Assembly (NCBI RefSeq): GCF_001602525.1
Contig: NZ_LSYT01000003.1
Coordinates: 62,001-126,000 of the forward strand
DNA: 64,000 nucleotides
Source: Flavobacterium chilense
Lineage (GTDB): Bacteria; Bacteroidota; Bacteroidia; Flavobacteriales; Flavobacteriaceae
Direction of reading: 5' to 3'
Numbering within the stretch: position 1 is the stretch's first letter; each line of letters opens with the position of its first letter. Shown in pieces: positions 1-9,695 of this stretch. The translations under genes were made by a program, and so were the position numbers. The notes beneath the pieces are model-generated. The model had not been told where the DNA came from, did not search any database, and saw nothing but the letters and a program-made list of their open reading frames with translations.

Positions 1-997
1 TCCGAGTAATGTTTTTGTATGGTTTGCCCTTATTTTGGCTACCGATTTTGTTTGGTATTGGTACCACAGACTGGGGCATGAAGTCAATTTTTTCTGGGCT
101 GCACATATTGTACATCATCATAGCGAAGAGTTTAATTTTACGGCTGCGGCCAGAATTACCACTTTTCAGGCTATTATTCGAACAGGATTTTGGTGTGTAC
201 TCCCTTTTATAGGTTTCCATCCATCAATGGTAATCACCATGTTAATCGTACACGGAGCTTATTCTTTTTTTACCCATACTCAGCTTATCGGAAGAATAAA
301 ATGGCTGGAATATGTTTTTGTAACGCCATCTGTTCATGGCGTTCATCATGCATCTGACGAGAAATATCTGGATAAAAATTACGGAGATATGTTTACTTTT
401 TGGGACCGTCTTTTTGGAACCTTTCAGGAAGAAGAAGAAAAACCAAAATACGGATTAACACATCCATTAAAAAGCTATAGTTTTTTATGGCAGCATTTTC
501 ATTACTATTTTGAGATTTACGAATTATGGAAACGATCCAAAGGTTTTAAAGCCAGATGGAAGGCTGTTTTTGGAAGTCCCGCCCATATGGATCAGGATAT
601 TCGTCCAACGTTGGAAAAACGTTTTTTGCAGGATAAAGCCAATCCGCATCAGAGATTAAGATTTAAGAATTATCTTTACATTCAATTGGGTTTTTGCACG
701 TTGTTTTTAACCGTTTTTACCTATTATTTTGAATTTTTAAATATTGCTGATAAAGTTTTTGTGCTTTCTGTTATTCTAATCACCTTAATCAACTGCGGTG
801 CTTTGCTTGAACAGCGAAAATGGATGTATTACCTCGAATATGCACGTATTTTTATGGTAACGACTTACTTTTTATATGTAGAAAATTTAATCTCCTTTTT
901 CTTTATTCCGCTTGCCGTTATGATTTTTGCCGAGCAATTATTTTCACTCAGCACACGGTATCAAAATGTGGTACTTCAATTAGAGCCTTCGGAGTAA
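1..997 (+). CDS. Fatty acid hydroxylase / sterol desaturase family membrane protein (5' truncated by window)
   Basis: The reading frame is open from base 2 to the stop at 995-997, so the start lies outside the window. The visible part has the three histidine clusters of the fatty acid hydroxylase superfamily: HRLGH, HIVHHH and later HGVHHA. These bind a di-iron centre that hydroxylates or desaturates a lipid or sterol in the membrane. Hydrophobic segments surround the clusters. After the catalytic part there is a C-terminal stretch of about 100 residues with three or four more hydrophobic segments, as in the longer bacterial members. The substrate cannot be told from the sequence. Family assignment is firm; the role in membrane lipid modification is inferred. 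Confidence 0.85.
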   Translation, partial: PSNVFVWFALILATDFVWYWYHRLGHEVNFFWAAHIVHHHSEEFNFTAAARITTFQAIIRTGFWCVLPFIGFHPSMVITMLIVHGAYSFFTHTQLIGRIKWLEYVFVTPSVHGVHHASDEKYLDKNYGDMFTFWDRLFGTFQEEEEKPKYGLTHPLKSYSFLWQHFHYYFEIYELWKRSKGFKARWKAVFGSPAHMDQDIRPTLEKRFLQDKANPHQRLRFKNYLYIQLGFCTLFLTVFTYYFEFLNIADKVFVLSVILITLINCGALLEQRKWMYYLEYARIFMVTTYFLYVENLISFFFIPLAVMIFAEQLFSLSTRYQNVVLQLEPSE

Positions 998-1017
998 TTT
1001 TTTTACCATGGACTAGA

Positions 1018-1073
1018 CAATTTTCACGAATTATTTTTTATTAATTTACAGTATAAAAAATTAGTGAAAATTG
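1018..1073. repeat. Imperfect inverted repeat between convergent genes
   Basis: Arms 1018-1032 and 1059-1073 are 15 bp and match at 14 positions; A/T-rich sequence inside can extend the pairing. It lies between a plus-strand gene ending at 997 and a minus-strand gene ending at 1104, so it could stop transcription from both sides. The words resemble the decayed dispersed palindromes seen elsewhere in this window. Confidence 0.5.
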
Positions 1074-1103
1074 TGTAGTTCGTGGCAGATTTTTTAATTC
1101 TTT

Positions 1104-2702
1104 TTAAATCGTTTTTATCGCCATAATCTTCTCTTCAAAAGTATCTTTAAAATCTGATTTACTTTTAATTCTGGTTTTATATGTATAAATCGTAGCCACA
1201 GAAAGTTCCAGAAATTCTGCCATTTGATTGCTGTCCTGAATTCCTAATCGGTACAAAGCAAAAATGCGGAGTTCTGTGTTTAAAAGTTCCCCTTTTTTAA
1301 CCACGCATTTATGATCATTTGGGAATAGATTATTAAAATCAGTTACAAAAGTGGGGAATAATTTCAGGAAGATTTCATCAAACTGATGAAAGAGATTTTC
1401 GCGTTCTTCCTTGACATTATAACGTTTTAAACTCGCAATAACTTCATCTGTTTTCTTGGTGATGATTTTATGCAGTGTACTTTTTTGAATATGATCTATT
1501 TTATTAATGAAAGCAGATGTTGCCTTAATAAAATACGTAATATATTCTTCTTTAATGGCATTGGCTTCACTTAAACTAATATTCATTTCCTGAAGCTGAG
1601 CATAGGACGAAGCCATAATTTTTCGGGCTTTATTTCTCTCTTTTAATTGTTTAAAAATAATAATAGAGAACAAAATAATAATCACAGTAAGAATTGTAAG
1701 TAAAATAATGATTCGCTCCAGCTTGTCATTTTTATCTTTTACATTATTCAGTTGCGCTTTTTCTATAATAGGCAAAATCGACGAAATCTCAATTTTACGA
1801 TGTCTAGCATTATAAAAAGTCGCATCATCCATAGCAATGTTAATATATTCATTTGCCTTGTCTAAATATCCCATTTTAAAGAGTTCGTTGGCTAGATTTC
1901 TCAGTGCAACGGTTTCCTTTGTAGCATTTTTAACATCAGCAATAGCAGCAAGTGCCAGATACTGAATTGCCTTTTTGGTGTATCCTCTTTCAGAATAGAT
2001 ATAACCTAAACTCGAGGTAGCAATGCCATAATAATCCGGTGGCAGTTTATAGTTATTGATCCAGTAGCTAAAAGCAAATTCGGCACCACGCCAATCCTGT
2101 TGTTTTAATCTTTTCAGACTTTCTGCTGCCCAATATTCATTTGAGTTTGTACCAATAAGTTCTAAAGCTTTCTTTAGAAAATGATTGCCCTGTTGTACAT
2201 AATGAATATTAAAGCGCTGATCACGGTTATAATCAGCCAGATCATAATAGGCTCGCGCTTTTATAGAATAATACTCGAACTTGTTTTTAAGATCCAGTTT
2301 TTTATCATCAATAACATTAAGTGTATCAATGGCTTCTTTAAACAATCCGGACGAAAGCAGCACGAAACCTTCTTTGATCCGGCTTTTGGCTAAGTATTTT
2401 GGTTCTTTTAAAACAATTGCCTTGATCTTGGCCTGTTCTAAATAATAATACGCAGAGTCGTATTTGAAGGATTTATACTCTTCAAACAACAACATATAAG
2501 TATCGTACAGTTTTTCGTTGTTCTGACTTAAAGTAAACTTGGAGACGTTTTTTTTAAGAATGTCTATTTTACGAAACTTTTGCTTTAAGTAAATATCCTT
2601 TTTCAGGAGTACTTTATCTAATTCTTCTAAAACAGGATTTGTCTCTTTCGCAGCTAGAGAAAAACCTGCAATGAAAAAATATAGAAATAATATTCTTCGC
2701 AT
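1104..2702 (-). CDS. SusR-like membrane regulator: TPR periplasmic domain, one TM helix, C-terminal HTH
   Basis: 532 residues. A signal sequence (about 1-18) is followed by a long helical region with TPR-like repeats (about 50-300), one transmembrane helix near 329-349, a coiled coil rich in K and E, and a C-terminal LuxR-like helix-turn-helix at about 460-525 (around [20 protein letters not shown]). This is the layout of SusR-type regulators (DUF6377 in Bacteroidota), where the periplasmic part senses a glycan breakdown product and the cytoplasmic HTH activates a neighbouring susCD operon. It is divergent from the sus-type genes starting at 3188, which supports that role. The inducing sugar is not known. 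The alternative is a stress-type TPR-HTH protein, less likely given the context. Confidence 0.85.
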   Translation of the reverse strand: MRRILFLYFFIAGFSLAAKETNPVLEELDKVLLKKDIYLKQKFRKIDILKKNVSKFTLSQNNEKLYDTYMLLFEEYKSFKYDSAYYYLEQAKIKAIVLKEPKYLAKSRIKEGFVLLSSGLFKEAIDTLNVIDDKKLDLKNKFEYYSIKARAYYDLADYNRDQRFNIHYVQQGNHFLKKALELIGTNSNEYWAAESLKRLKQQDWRGAEFAFSYWINNYKLPPDYYGIATSSLGYIYSERGYTKKAIQYLALAAIADVKNATKETVALRNLANELFKMGYLDKANEYINIAMDDATFYNARHRKIEISSILPIIEKAQLNNVKDKNDKLERIIILLTILTVIIILFSIIIFKQLKERNKARKIMASSYAQLQEMNISLSEANAIKEEYITYFIKATSAFINKIDHIQKSTLHKIITKKTDEVIASLKRYNVKEERENLFHQFDEIFLKLFPTFVTDFNNLFPNDHKCVVKKGELLNTELRIFALYRLGIQDSNQMAEFLELSVATIYTYKTRIKSKSDFKDTFEEKIMAIKTI

Positions 2703-3000
2703 GTTTTTTTGGTTTGGTTTAGGGGTAAAAAAATGTTTTTGGTCTGTTTGAGTTAATTCGTTTTTTAATTCAAAATTAGTTTAAGAGCTGATGATTAGCA
2801 ACTTTTATAAACAGGAATGCCTTGTTTAATATACAACTAAAAAAAGCAGGATTATAGTGAGAAAGTGGTTTCTGATTGTTAAAAGTAGTCTAATAACTTG
2901 CAATTATACAATAAAAACCAATTAAATATATGTATAGTGAAAAAATAATATGTTTTAATTTAGATATTGTCATTTTTACCATATTTTATTTGCGTTTTTA
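2703..3000. other. Divergent intergenic region, regulator-proximal half
   Basis: No gene is visible. The sequence is very A/T-rich and must hold the promoter of the SusR-like gene, but I find no convincing TAnnTTTG box on the minus strand. A weak plus-strand element (TTG at 2967, TTTATTTG at 2985-2992) has too short a spacer to call. Confidence 0.4.
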
Positions 3001-3100
3001 GTCTAAACAACGTCTTGATTTTTGTAAATATAAAATTTATTTAAAATATTGATTTTTAATTAGTTGTGTTTTAAAATGTCTAAAAAATATCTTGATTTTT
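3001..3100 (+). promoter_or_regulatory. Pair of direct repeats, candidate activator sites for the glycan locus
   Basis: A 23-bp word beginning GTCTAAA and ending TCTTGATTTTT occurs at 3001-3023 and again at 3078-3100, with 20 of 23 positions identical and a 77-bp period. The downstream copy ends 33 bp before a candidate -7 box. Direct repeats just upstream of a poor promoter, facing a SusR-like gene, fit activator binding; this is inference. Confidence 0.5.
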
Positions 3101-3118
3101 CAAAGATATTTTTTTTTA
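3083..3118 (+). terminator. Hairpin with T tract ahead of the glycan operon
   Basis: Arms 3083-3093 and 3103-3113 (AAAAATATCTT with AAGATATTTTT) are followed by a run of T. It would be weak because the stem is mostly A-T. It overlaps the second direct repeat, so it may simply be part of the protein-binding region rather than an attenuator. Confidence 0.3.
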
Positions 3119-3133
3119 GATTTATTTAAGATC

Positions 3134-3141
3134 TAGTTTCG
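3134..3141 (+). promoter_or_regulatory. Candidate -7 box for the glycan operon
   Basis: TAGTTTCG differs from the Bacteroidota consensus TAnnTTTG at one position and lies about 47 bp before the first ATG at 3188. No TTG is found at a proper -33 distance, as expected for a promoter that needs an activator. Confidence 0.35.
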
Positions 3142-3187
3142 TGCTGTCCTTTTTAAAGGATGAAAAACTAACAAAAACCAAAATTTT

Positions 3188-3712
3188 ATGAGATGTAAAA
3201 GTATTTACTGGTTAGCTGTTTTAATGTGTCTTTTTGCAATTAGTTGCGATAACACAGAAGATGGAAGCTACGTTGAACCAATAACCATTTATGAGAAAGT
3301 GAGTGGAAATTGGGGATTAACAAATTTAAAAATGGTCGATGAATTTGCCAAAGCAAATAAGATCGATCCAAACGAACAAAACTTGAGTACTTATTTTAAC
3401 TACGAGGATTTTAAAATTAAATTCAGTGTAGATGAAAAGAACAATCCAACAAGTTATGAAGTTACCGGCAATGTGCCTCCTTTATTTGCCCCAAAAGGAT
3501 TTTGGCAGCTAAGCTCAGATTTTCAGCCAACAACTCCGGGCAGTACCATCAAAATTTACTTGTATAGTGATGCACAAAAAACTCAAAAAACAGACGAGCT
3601 AAGATTATCATCAATTCCGGGAAAAAGCGGAGAGATGGAAATTCAATTGGCACGTACCTCTGGAGGAACTGATTTTGTGTCTTACGTGTTTAAATTAACT
3701 GCTATTAATTAA
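3188..3712 (+). CDS. Small exported lipoprotein of the glycan locus (DUF5004-like)
   Basis: 174 residues. The signal ends in the lipobox LFAISC with the lipidated cysteine at residue 20, followed by DNTED, an acid-rich start typical of outer-membrane surface lipoproteins in Flavobacteria. The mature part begins SGNWGL and is predicted to be mostly beta, with several paired strands, like small lipocalin-like DUF5004 proteins found in Bacteroidota glycan loci. It stops 8 bp before the next gene, so the two are co-transcribed and probably work together on the cell surface. I recognise the family only by general appearance; a direct ligand is unknown. Confidence 0.7.
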   Translation: MRCKSIYWLAVLMCLFAISCDNTEDGSYVEPITIYEKVSGNWGLTNLKMVDEFAKANKIDPNEQNLSTYFNYEDFKIKFSVDEKNNPTSYEVTGNVPPLFAPKGFWQLSSDFQPTTPGSTIKIYLYSDAQKTQKTDELRLSSIPGKSGEMEIQLARTSGGTDFVSYVFKLTAIN

Positions 3713-3720
3713 AAAGTAAT

Positions 3721-4803
3721 ATGAAAAAATTTATATATACAATTTTACTTGCCCTTTTGATGGCTCCTAATTTTATGAAGGCACAAGATGCCGCTGGAGC
3801 TGTAGGTGCAATGTCATCATTTCCGGTAGTCTACAAATATGATGAACAGGTTACCTGGTTTTTTGATCTTTCAGGAACCACATTTGCAGAGAATGAAGAT
3901 CTTTATATGTGGATCTGGTCACCATCAGAACCAGATGCCGGGCATTGGGACAACTCATCAGATTTTGCGAAATTAACGCATGTTAAAGATAAAATCTGGA
4001 GCTTTACTTTAACTCCAACTCAATATTTTTCTAAAACTCCGGCAGAGATTGCAGCCAGTGCAGGATTTTGGTTTCGTTTGAAAAACAAAACCGGATCAAA
4101 ACAAACCGAAGTGGCAAACATGCCTTATACCGATTTTACCTCATTTTACACGGCTAATGAGCTGATCAGAGCTTATCCAACCAAACCAACAATTGATAAA
4201 GGAGTAAGTATCCTGTTTAATGCCAATTTAGCTCCAGGATTTGCTGGTGCTACAAGTGTACACATGCACAGCGGATTGAACGACTGGGATATTAAGCAGG
4301 AATACCAGTCATGGTTGCCGGATATTTCGGCTAAAACAAAATTGAAAGATTTAGGAAATGGCTTTTATAAAATGGATTTAGTTCCAAAAGATTATTATAA
4401 TGCTCCGGACGGTTATGAGATGAAAAATTTAGTTTTTCTGATGGTAAAAGATGATTGGGCAGGAACAACTCCGGATCAGATTTTATATGCCGGGGCTTAT
4501 GTACCGCCACCAGCGCCGGTTTTTGCTTTTTTTCCTTTGCAGATCAGTCAGAAAGATTTTCTGGGAATGTCCAGAAAAAATAACGAATCGGGTGTAAACA
4601 AATTAATCTATACGATTACTGCCGGAAGCAAAGTGATCTCGGGTGAATTTACCGGAGGAACGGCTGAAATAAAAGGATTTGTCAACTTGGTTTCAGAACT
4701 AAATGGTATTCCAAATTTGAATCAGATACATGTTTTGGTAAAAGACAATAAAGACAAAACGATTTCAGATACTACCATTCCTCTTAAAACTTTAGACAAA
4801 TAA
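3721..4803 (+). CDS. Exported two-domain protein of the glycan locus, SusE/F-like position (DUF4961-like)
   Basis: 360 residues with a signal peptide ending KAQ near residue 22; there is no lipobox, so it is not an obvious lipoprotein. Two similar beta-rich modules can be seen. The first (about 30-155) has LYMWIWSP and later FWFRLKNKTGSKQT. The second (about 163-280) has VHMHSGLNDWD and later VFLMVKDDWAGTT. A shorter C-terminal region follows. Aromatic-rich, repeated beta modules next to SusC/D suggest carbohydrate binding comparable to SusE/SusF, although the sequence is not recognisably homologous. The gene lies before susC, whereas susE/F usually follow susD. DUF4961 is my best family guess; function is inferred from context. 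Confidence 0.65.
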   Translation: MKKFIYTILLALLMAPNFMKAQDAAGAVGAMSSFPVVYKYDEQVTWFFDLSGTTFAENEDLYMWIWSPSEPDAGHWDNSSDFAKLTHVKDKIWSFTLTPTQYFSKTPAEIAASAGFWFRLKNKTGSKQTEVANMPYTDFTSFYTANELIRAYPTKPTIDKGVSILFNANLAPGFAGATSVHMHSGLNDWDIKQEYQSWLPDISAKTKLKDLGNGFYKMDLVPKDYYNAPDGYEMKNLVFLMVKDDWAGTTPDQILYAGAYVPPPAPVFAFFPLQISQKDFLGMSRKNNESGVNKLIYTITAGSKVISGEFTGGTAEIKGFVNLVSELNGIPNLNQIHVLVKDNKDKTISDTTIPLKTLDK

Positions 4804-4923
4804 TTCACGATCAAATTAAAACATCAATTCTAATGAAATGAGCATACCCCATAAATTGGCAGAACAGCTAATAGTGGATATGCAAATTACATATGACCGA
4901 TAAAAAACAATAAATAACTACAT

Positions 4924-7900
4924 ATGAATAGTAAAAATAAAAAAATAGTCCTGCATCAAATGTGGACTACTAAAAATGTGGTATTCATGATTTTCATGCT
5001 TTTTCTTTCGGCAGGAATGTTTGCGCAGGAAAAAAAGCAGGTATCAGGTACCGTTTATGATAATGCAGGAAGTGTATTACCGGGAGCTACGGTAATTGAA
5101 GTAGGAACCAGAAATGCAACTACAACAGATTTTGACGGAAAATTTGTATTGACGGTAGCCGTAGGAGGTTCAATTGAAGTATCGTTTATAGGATCAACAA
5201 CACAAAAAGTACAGATTACAGCAGCAACAAAACCAAACATAGACGTTCGTTTGCAAAATGACGGTTATATGCTTGCCGAAGTTCAGGTGGTTTCTGTTGG
5301 ATACGGAACACAGAAAAAATCAGATTTAACAGGCGCTATTTCGAGTGTTAAGGCTGATGATCTTGTAAAAGGGACAATCTCTTCTACAGAGCAGGTTTTA
5401 CAAGGAAAAGTGGCTGGTTTAAATATCATTCGTCCTTCAGGAGATCCTGCAGCAGGCTCTACAATACGTTTACGTGGAGGAACATCTTTAACTGCAAGCA
5501 ACAGTCCGCTAATTGTAGTAGATGGAATTGCAGGAGTAGACATTAATGTGGTTCAGCCATCAGATATTAAATCAGTAGATGTTTTAAAAGATGCTTCGGC
5601 TACAGCCATTTACGGATCAAGAGGAGCAAACGGAGTAATCATTATTACGACAAAATCCGGTACAAAAGGAGTTTCTGTAACTTATAGCGGTTTATCCAGT
5701 GTAGGTTATGTAACAGACAATTTAGATCTTTTATCAGCAAACCAATGGAGAAATTATGTTCGTTCTACAGGAAACAAAGATGCTGTTGATTATGGGGGAA
5801 ACACAAACTGGCAAAAGGCGATTGAGCAAACCGCTATTTCACAATCACATACTTTAAGTATCAATTCCGGTAAAGCCGACAGTGGTTTTAGAACATCACT
5901 TTCTTACCTGAATAACGAAGGTGTTATCAAAAAAACAGGTTTAGAAAGATTAAGCGGAAATGTAAGTGCTTATCAATATCTTGGAGATAATAAAGAAGTA
6001 AAATTTGATATGGGTTTATTTGCCAATGTTGACAAATGGCATCCTGTAGATTATAGAATTTTTGAACGTGCTTATAATCTAAACCCAACAATTCCGGTAT
6101 ATGATTCTAACGGAAAATTTTCAAATGTAATCAATACATTATACGAAAACCCGGTTGAAATTTTAACAGACAGAACAACAAATAATGAAAGACACAGATT
6201 ATTAGGATATTTTAAAACCGAAGTAAAGTTTTTAAAAGATTTCCTTGCTGTAGCTAATATTTCGTACGAGCACAATGCTGTTCAGGCAAACATATACAAA
6301 CCAAGTTATGCTGTTCTGGAAGGTGCAACAGAAGGTGGTTATGCCCAAAAAACATATTCAGAATTTGCGAATGCACAAGGAGAGTTATATGTAAATTACA
6401 ACAAAGTAATTGGCAAACACACGATTGGTGCTCTTGGAGGATACTCTTATCTTGAAAATATATACGAAGGTTTTGGAGCACAACGTAGTGGTTTTGTAAC
6501 AGATGCTTTTAGCTACAACAATTTGGGTGCAGGTTACAAATACCGTTTGGGAGATGTTTTTTCTTATAAAGGAAAATCAAACTTAGTTTCGTTTTATGCA
6601 CGTGCAAATTATTCGTATGACGGAAAATATTTGCTAACCGGTACTGTAAGAAGAGATGGTTCAAGCCGTTTTGGAGAAAACAACAAATGGGGAACATTTC
6701 CATCAGCTTCTGCAGCCTGGAAAATTTCAAACGAAGAATTTATGAGCTCAACAAAAGGATGGTTAGACAATCTTAAAGTGAGAGTAGGTTATGGTGTTAC
6801 AGGAAATCAGGACGGAATTGGAGAGTATAAATCGCTTTCGATCTTAGGAGTTGGAAATGATAGTTATTACGATCCTGTTACAGGAACCTGGAGTTTAGCA
6901 TATTCTCCGCAACAAAACCCAAATCCTGATTTGAAATGGGAATCAACAAAACAATTAAACATCGGATTAGATTTTAGCCTTTTTAACAGAATCACTGGAT
7001 CATTCGAGTATTATTCAAAAAATACAAACGACTTATTATATACTTACGAAGTGCCTCAGCCTCCTTATTTAGTAGGAACGATGTTGGCAAACGTAGGAGA
7101 AATGTCAAACAAAGGAGTGGAGCTTACTTTGAATGCTGATATCGTAAAAGGGGATAAGTTTACATGGAATGCGAATTTGACTTTAGGACATAACGTTCAA
7201 AAAATTGAAAAACTATCAAATCCAACGTATAAAACAGATGTGATTTACAGTGGATCTTTACACGGTTTATCAGGTATGTCTGGACAATATTCTCAAATTA
7301 TTGCTGAAGGTTATGCAGTTGGAACATTCTGGGGATTTGAAAGTGCAGGACTTGGAGCCGACGGAAAAATGTTATACTATAATGCTGCCGGAGACAAAGT
7401 TTTGGGCGATGCTTTGGTAGATGCTGATAAAAAAGCTTTAGGAGATGTTCAGCCAGATCTTACTATGGGACTTGGAATGAATTTTACTTACGGAAATTTT
7501 GATCTTGGTATTTCCGGATACGGAATGTTTGGACAAAAAGCATTAAATGCAACCAACATGATGTTAAACGACCCAAACAGATTGCCAACGTTTAATGTTC
7601 CTGATGATTTCCTGACCAGCGGTATTACATCGTCTCCAAAATATTCAAGTTATTGGATCGAAGATGCTTCATTCTTCAGACTTCAGACACTTTCTGTTGG
7701 ATATACTTTGCCTTTAAAATACAAAAGTTCAAAACTTAGAATTTATCTAATGGGTGAAAATCTTGCTGTATTTACAAGTTATAAAGGAGTAGATCCTGAG
7801 ATTGGTTTAAATGCGCAGGACGGAATTAATCAAACCGGAGTAATGGATCAAACTGGTTTGGCGGCTCCCGGAATTGACAGATATAATAATTATCCCCGAC

Positions 7901-7944
7901 CAACAACGATTTCTGTTGGATTAAACTTTACGCTAAACAATTAA
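4924..7944 (+). CDS. SusC-family TonB-dependent outer-membrane glycan transporter
   Basis: 1006 residues. A long N-terminus with a signal peptide ending MFAQ is followed by a carboxypeptidase-regulatory-like beta domain (about 38-112), then the SusC linker VVSVGYGTQKKSDLTGA. The plug domain follows with LQGKVAGLNI, IRLRGG and IYGSRGANGVIIITTKSG, and a 22-strand barrel ends in a C-terminal strand with aromatic residue (VGLNFTLNN). Length and order are standard for SusC. It imports oligosaccharides bound by its SusD partner, encoded 25 bp downstream, using TonB energy. The 120 bp upstream contain no clear terminator, so it is probably transcribed with the two preceding genes. Confidence 0.97.
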   Translation: MNSKNKKIVLHQMWTTKNVVFMIFMLFLSAGMFAQEKKQVSGTVYDNAGSVLPGATVIEVGTRNATTTDFDGKFVLTVAVGGSIEVSFIGSTTQKVQITAATKPNIDVRLQNDGYMLAEVQVVSVGYGTQKKSDLTGAISSVKADDLVKGTISSTEQVLQGKVAGLNIIRPSGDPAAGSTIRLRGGTSLTASNSPLIVVDGIAGVDINVVQPSDIKSVDVLKDASATAIYGSRGANGVIIITTKSGTKGVSVTYSGLSSVGYVTDNLDLLSANQWRNYVRSTGNKDAVDYGGNTNWQKAIEQTAISQSHTLSINSGKADSGFRTSLSYLNNEGVIKKTGLERLSGNVSAYQYLGDNKEVKFDMGLFANVDKWHPVDYRIFERAYNLNPTIPVYDSNGKFSNVINTLYENPVEILTDRTTNNERHRLLGYFKTEVKFLKDFLAVANISYEHNAVQANIYKPSYAVLEGATEGGYAQKTYSEFANAQGELYVNYNKVIGKHTIGALGGYSYLENIYEGFGAQRSGFVTDAFSYNNLGAGYKYRLGDVFSYKGKSNLVSFYARANYSYDGKYLLTGTVRRDGSSRFGENNKWGTFPSASAAWKISNEEFMSSTKGWLDNLKVRVGYGVTGNQDGIGEYKSLSILGVGNDSYYDPVTGTWSLAYSPQQNPNPDLKWESTKQLNIGLDFSLFNRITGSFEYYSKNTNDLLYTYEVPQPPYLVGTMLANVGEMSNKGVELTLNADIVKGDKFTWNANLTLGHNVQKIEKLSNPTYKTDVIYSGSLHGLSGMSGQYSQIIAEGYAVGTFWGFESAGLGADGKMLYYNAAGDKVLGDALVDADKKALGDVQPDLTMGLGMNFTYGNFDLGISGYGMFGQKALNATNMMLNDPNRLPTFNVPDDFLTSGITSSPKYSSYWIEDASFFRLQTLSVGYTLPLKYKSSKLRIYLMGENLAVFTSYKGVDPEIGLNAQDGINQTGVMDQTGLAAPGIDRYNNYPRPTTISVGLNFTLNN

Positions 7945-7969
7945 GCGAATTAACTCAAAAATATAGAAA

Positions 7970-9472
7970 ATGAAAATCAAAATAACAGCAGCGTTATTAG
8001 TAAGCATGCTTTTTACGATATCATGTACGAATTTAAATGAAGATTTATATGATAAAGTAGAAGACGGAAAGTTTGGAAATACTCCAAAAGAAGTTGATGC
8101 ATTAGTTGGTGGAGCATATTCTTCTTTAAGAGGTTTTAAAGATGACATATCAAACAATTTTCCAACCAGTGAGTATGTGTTTTTCCTGAATGAAACCGTT
8201 TCAGATGAAGCTACTATTCCAACAAGAGGAACAAACTGGTACGATGGAGGACAATATCAGGATGCACAAAAACATACCTGGAAAGCAGACAACCGTATGA
8301 TTCTTTCGGCCTGGCGTTACAACTATACCGGAATTGCAAAAATCAACGCAATCATTTATCAAATCGATAAATCATCTTTGAGCGATACGGCAAAAGCACC
8401 AATTTATGCAGAATTAAAAGCACTAAGAGCATATTACTACTACAATCTTTTAGATTTATTTGGAAATGTGCCTATTGTAGTCAATTTTGAAGATACATCA
8501 TTACCATCAAATTCTACCAGAAAACAAGTATATGATTTTGTTGAAAAAGAATTACTGGATGCTATTCCGCATTTAACCTCGAATATAGTATACTCTAAAT
8601 TAACAAAAAACGTAGCTTATTCTATATTGGCAAGATTGTATCTAAACTCTGAAGCTTTTGTTGGTGTGGCACGTTGGCAGGACTGTATTAACATGTGTCA
8701 GAAAGTTACAGGATATTCTTTAACGCCTGATTTCTTTGCCAATTTTGCAACACAAAACGAAAAGTCACCAGAAATTATTTTTGCAATTCCTTACGATTCA
8801 AAAGCAGGTACAGTAGGAAATTACATGAACTCAATGTCTTGTCACTACCTGCACAAATTAACCATTTCTGCCATAGGAGATTATCCTTGGAGCGCAAACG
8901 GAATGTGTGCACAACCAGGAGTTTACTCAGCTTTTGCAGATACTGATAAAAGAAAAAAATGTATGATTGCGGGTGACCAGATTAATCTGGCAACAGGACA
9001 GGTTATTGTTATGGATAACGGAGAACCTTTAACCTATACAGAAGAAGTAACGAGTGTTGCCGATGCGAAAGATAATCAGGGAGTTCGTTTAGGAAAATAC
9101 GAAATGAAAGCCGGTGAACAATGGGAACGCGATCATGACTTTGTTTTGATTCGTTATGCCGAAATCTTAATGATGCAAGCCGAATGTTATGTTCGTTTAG
9201 GATCTCCTGATTTAGCAAAACCATTCGTTCAGCAAATTACAACACGTGCCGGAGAAGAAATGCCAACAACAATTGATCTTGCCTTTATTGACAAAGAATT
9301 GCTTAAGGAATTTACTTTTGAAGGAAGAAGAAGAACAGATAACATTCGTTTTGGAACATTCTTCCTGCCTTGGTGGGAAAAAGGAGCAACTCCAAAATAC
9401 AGAGCGATCTTTCCAATTCCAAGTACTGTTTTAACTACAAATAAAAACCTGTTACAAAATCCTGGGTATTAG
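7970..9472 (+). CDS. SusD-family (RagB/SusD) surface glycan-binding lipoprotein
   Basis: 500 residues. The lipobox LFTISC places the lipidated cysteine at residue 19. The N-terminal part has the usual TPR-like helices (EDLYDKVEDGKFG, YSSLRGFKDD, LKALRAYYYYNLLDLFGNVPIV) and the C-terminus has the family signature LLKEFTFEGRRRTDNIRFG. It caps the SusC barrel and captures the glycan at the cell surface. It is 25 bp after susC, and a strong hairpin follows it, so the susCD transcript may be partly stopped here. Confidence 0.96.
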   Translation: MKIKITAALLVSMLFTISCTNLNEDLYDKVEDGKFGNTPKEVDALVGGAYSSLRGFKDDISNNFPTSEYVFFLNETVSDEATIPTRGTNWYDGGQYQDAQKHTWKADNRMILSAWRYNYTGIAKINAIIYQIDKSSLSDTAKAPIYAELKALRAYYYYNLLDLFGNVPIVVNFEDTSLPSNSTRKQVYDFVEKELLDAIPHLTSNIVYSKLTKNVAYSILARLYLNSEAFVGVARWQDCINMCQKVTGYSLTPDFFANFATQNEKSPEIIFAIPYDSKAGTVGNYMNSMSCHYLHKLTISAIGDYPWSANGMCAQPGVYSAFADTDKRKKCMIAGDQINLATGQVIVMDNGEPLTYTEEVTSVADAKDNQGVRLGKYEMKAGEQWERDHDFVLIRYAEILMMQAECYVRLGSPDLAKPFVQQITTRAGEEMPTTIDLAFIDKELLKEFTFEGRRRTDNIRFGTFFLPWWEKGATPKYRAIFPIPSTVLTTNKNLLQNPGY

Positions 9473-9480
9473 GTTATGAG

Positions 9481-9527
9481 ATGTCAGTCTTCCATGTTGG
9501 TTAGTCGTGGAAGGCTGACATATTTTT
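9481..9527 (+). terminator. Strong hairpin after susD
   Basis: A 16-bp stem (9481-9496 with 9506-9521) pairs fully if two G-U pairs are allowed; the loop is 9 nt and ATTTTT follows. It begins 8 bp after the susD stop. It may lower expression of the glycoside hydrolase genes relative to susCD. Confidence 0.75.
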
Positions 9528-9547
9528 AACAGATAGAAACATATTTA

Positions 9548-9651
9548 AATTAAAAATTGACAATTAAAAATCTGCTGTATTTACGCAAAAAAATGCTCAG
9601 AATATCATGATTCCTAAAACATTTTTAATTTTTAATTCTGAATTTTTAATT
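9548..9651. repeat. Long A/T inverted repeat before the glycoside hydrolase genes
   Basis: Arms 9548-9571 and 9628-9651 are 24 nt each and complementary except for the central three bases; 56 bp separate them. Each arm is itself built of AATTAAAAATT-type words. It fills the gap between the susD terminator and the next gene. It may be a decayed mobile palindrome or a regulatory structure. Confidence 0.45.
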
Positions 9652-9695
9652 GTTTTTATCTGTAGCAAAAAAAATAAAACAAACAACACATCAAT

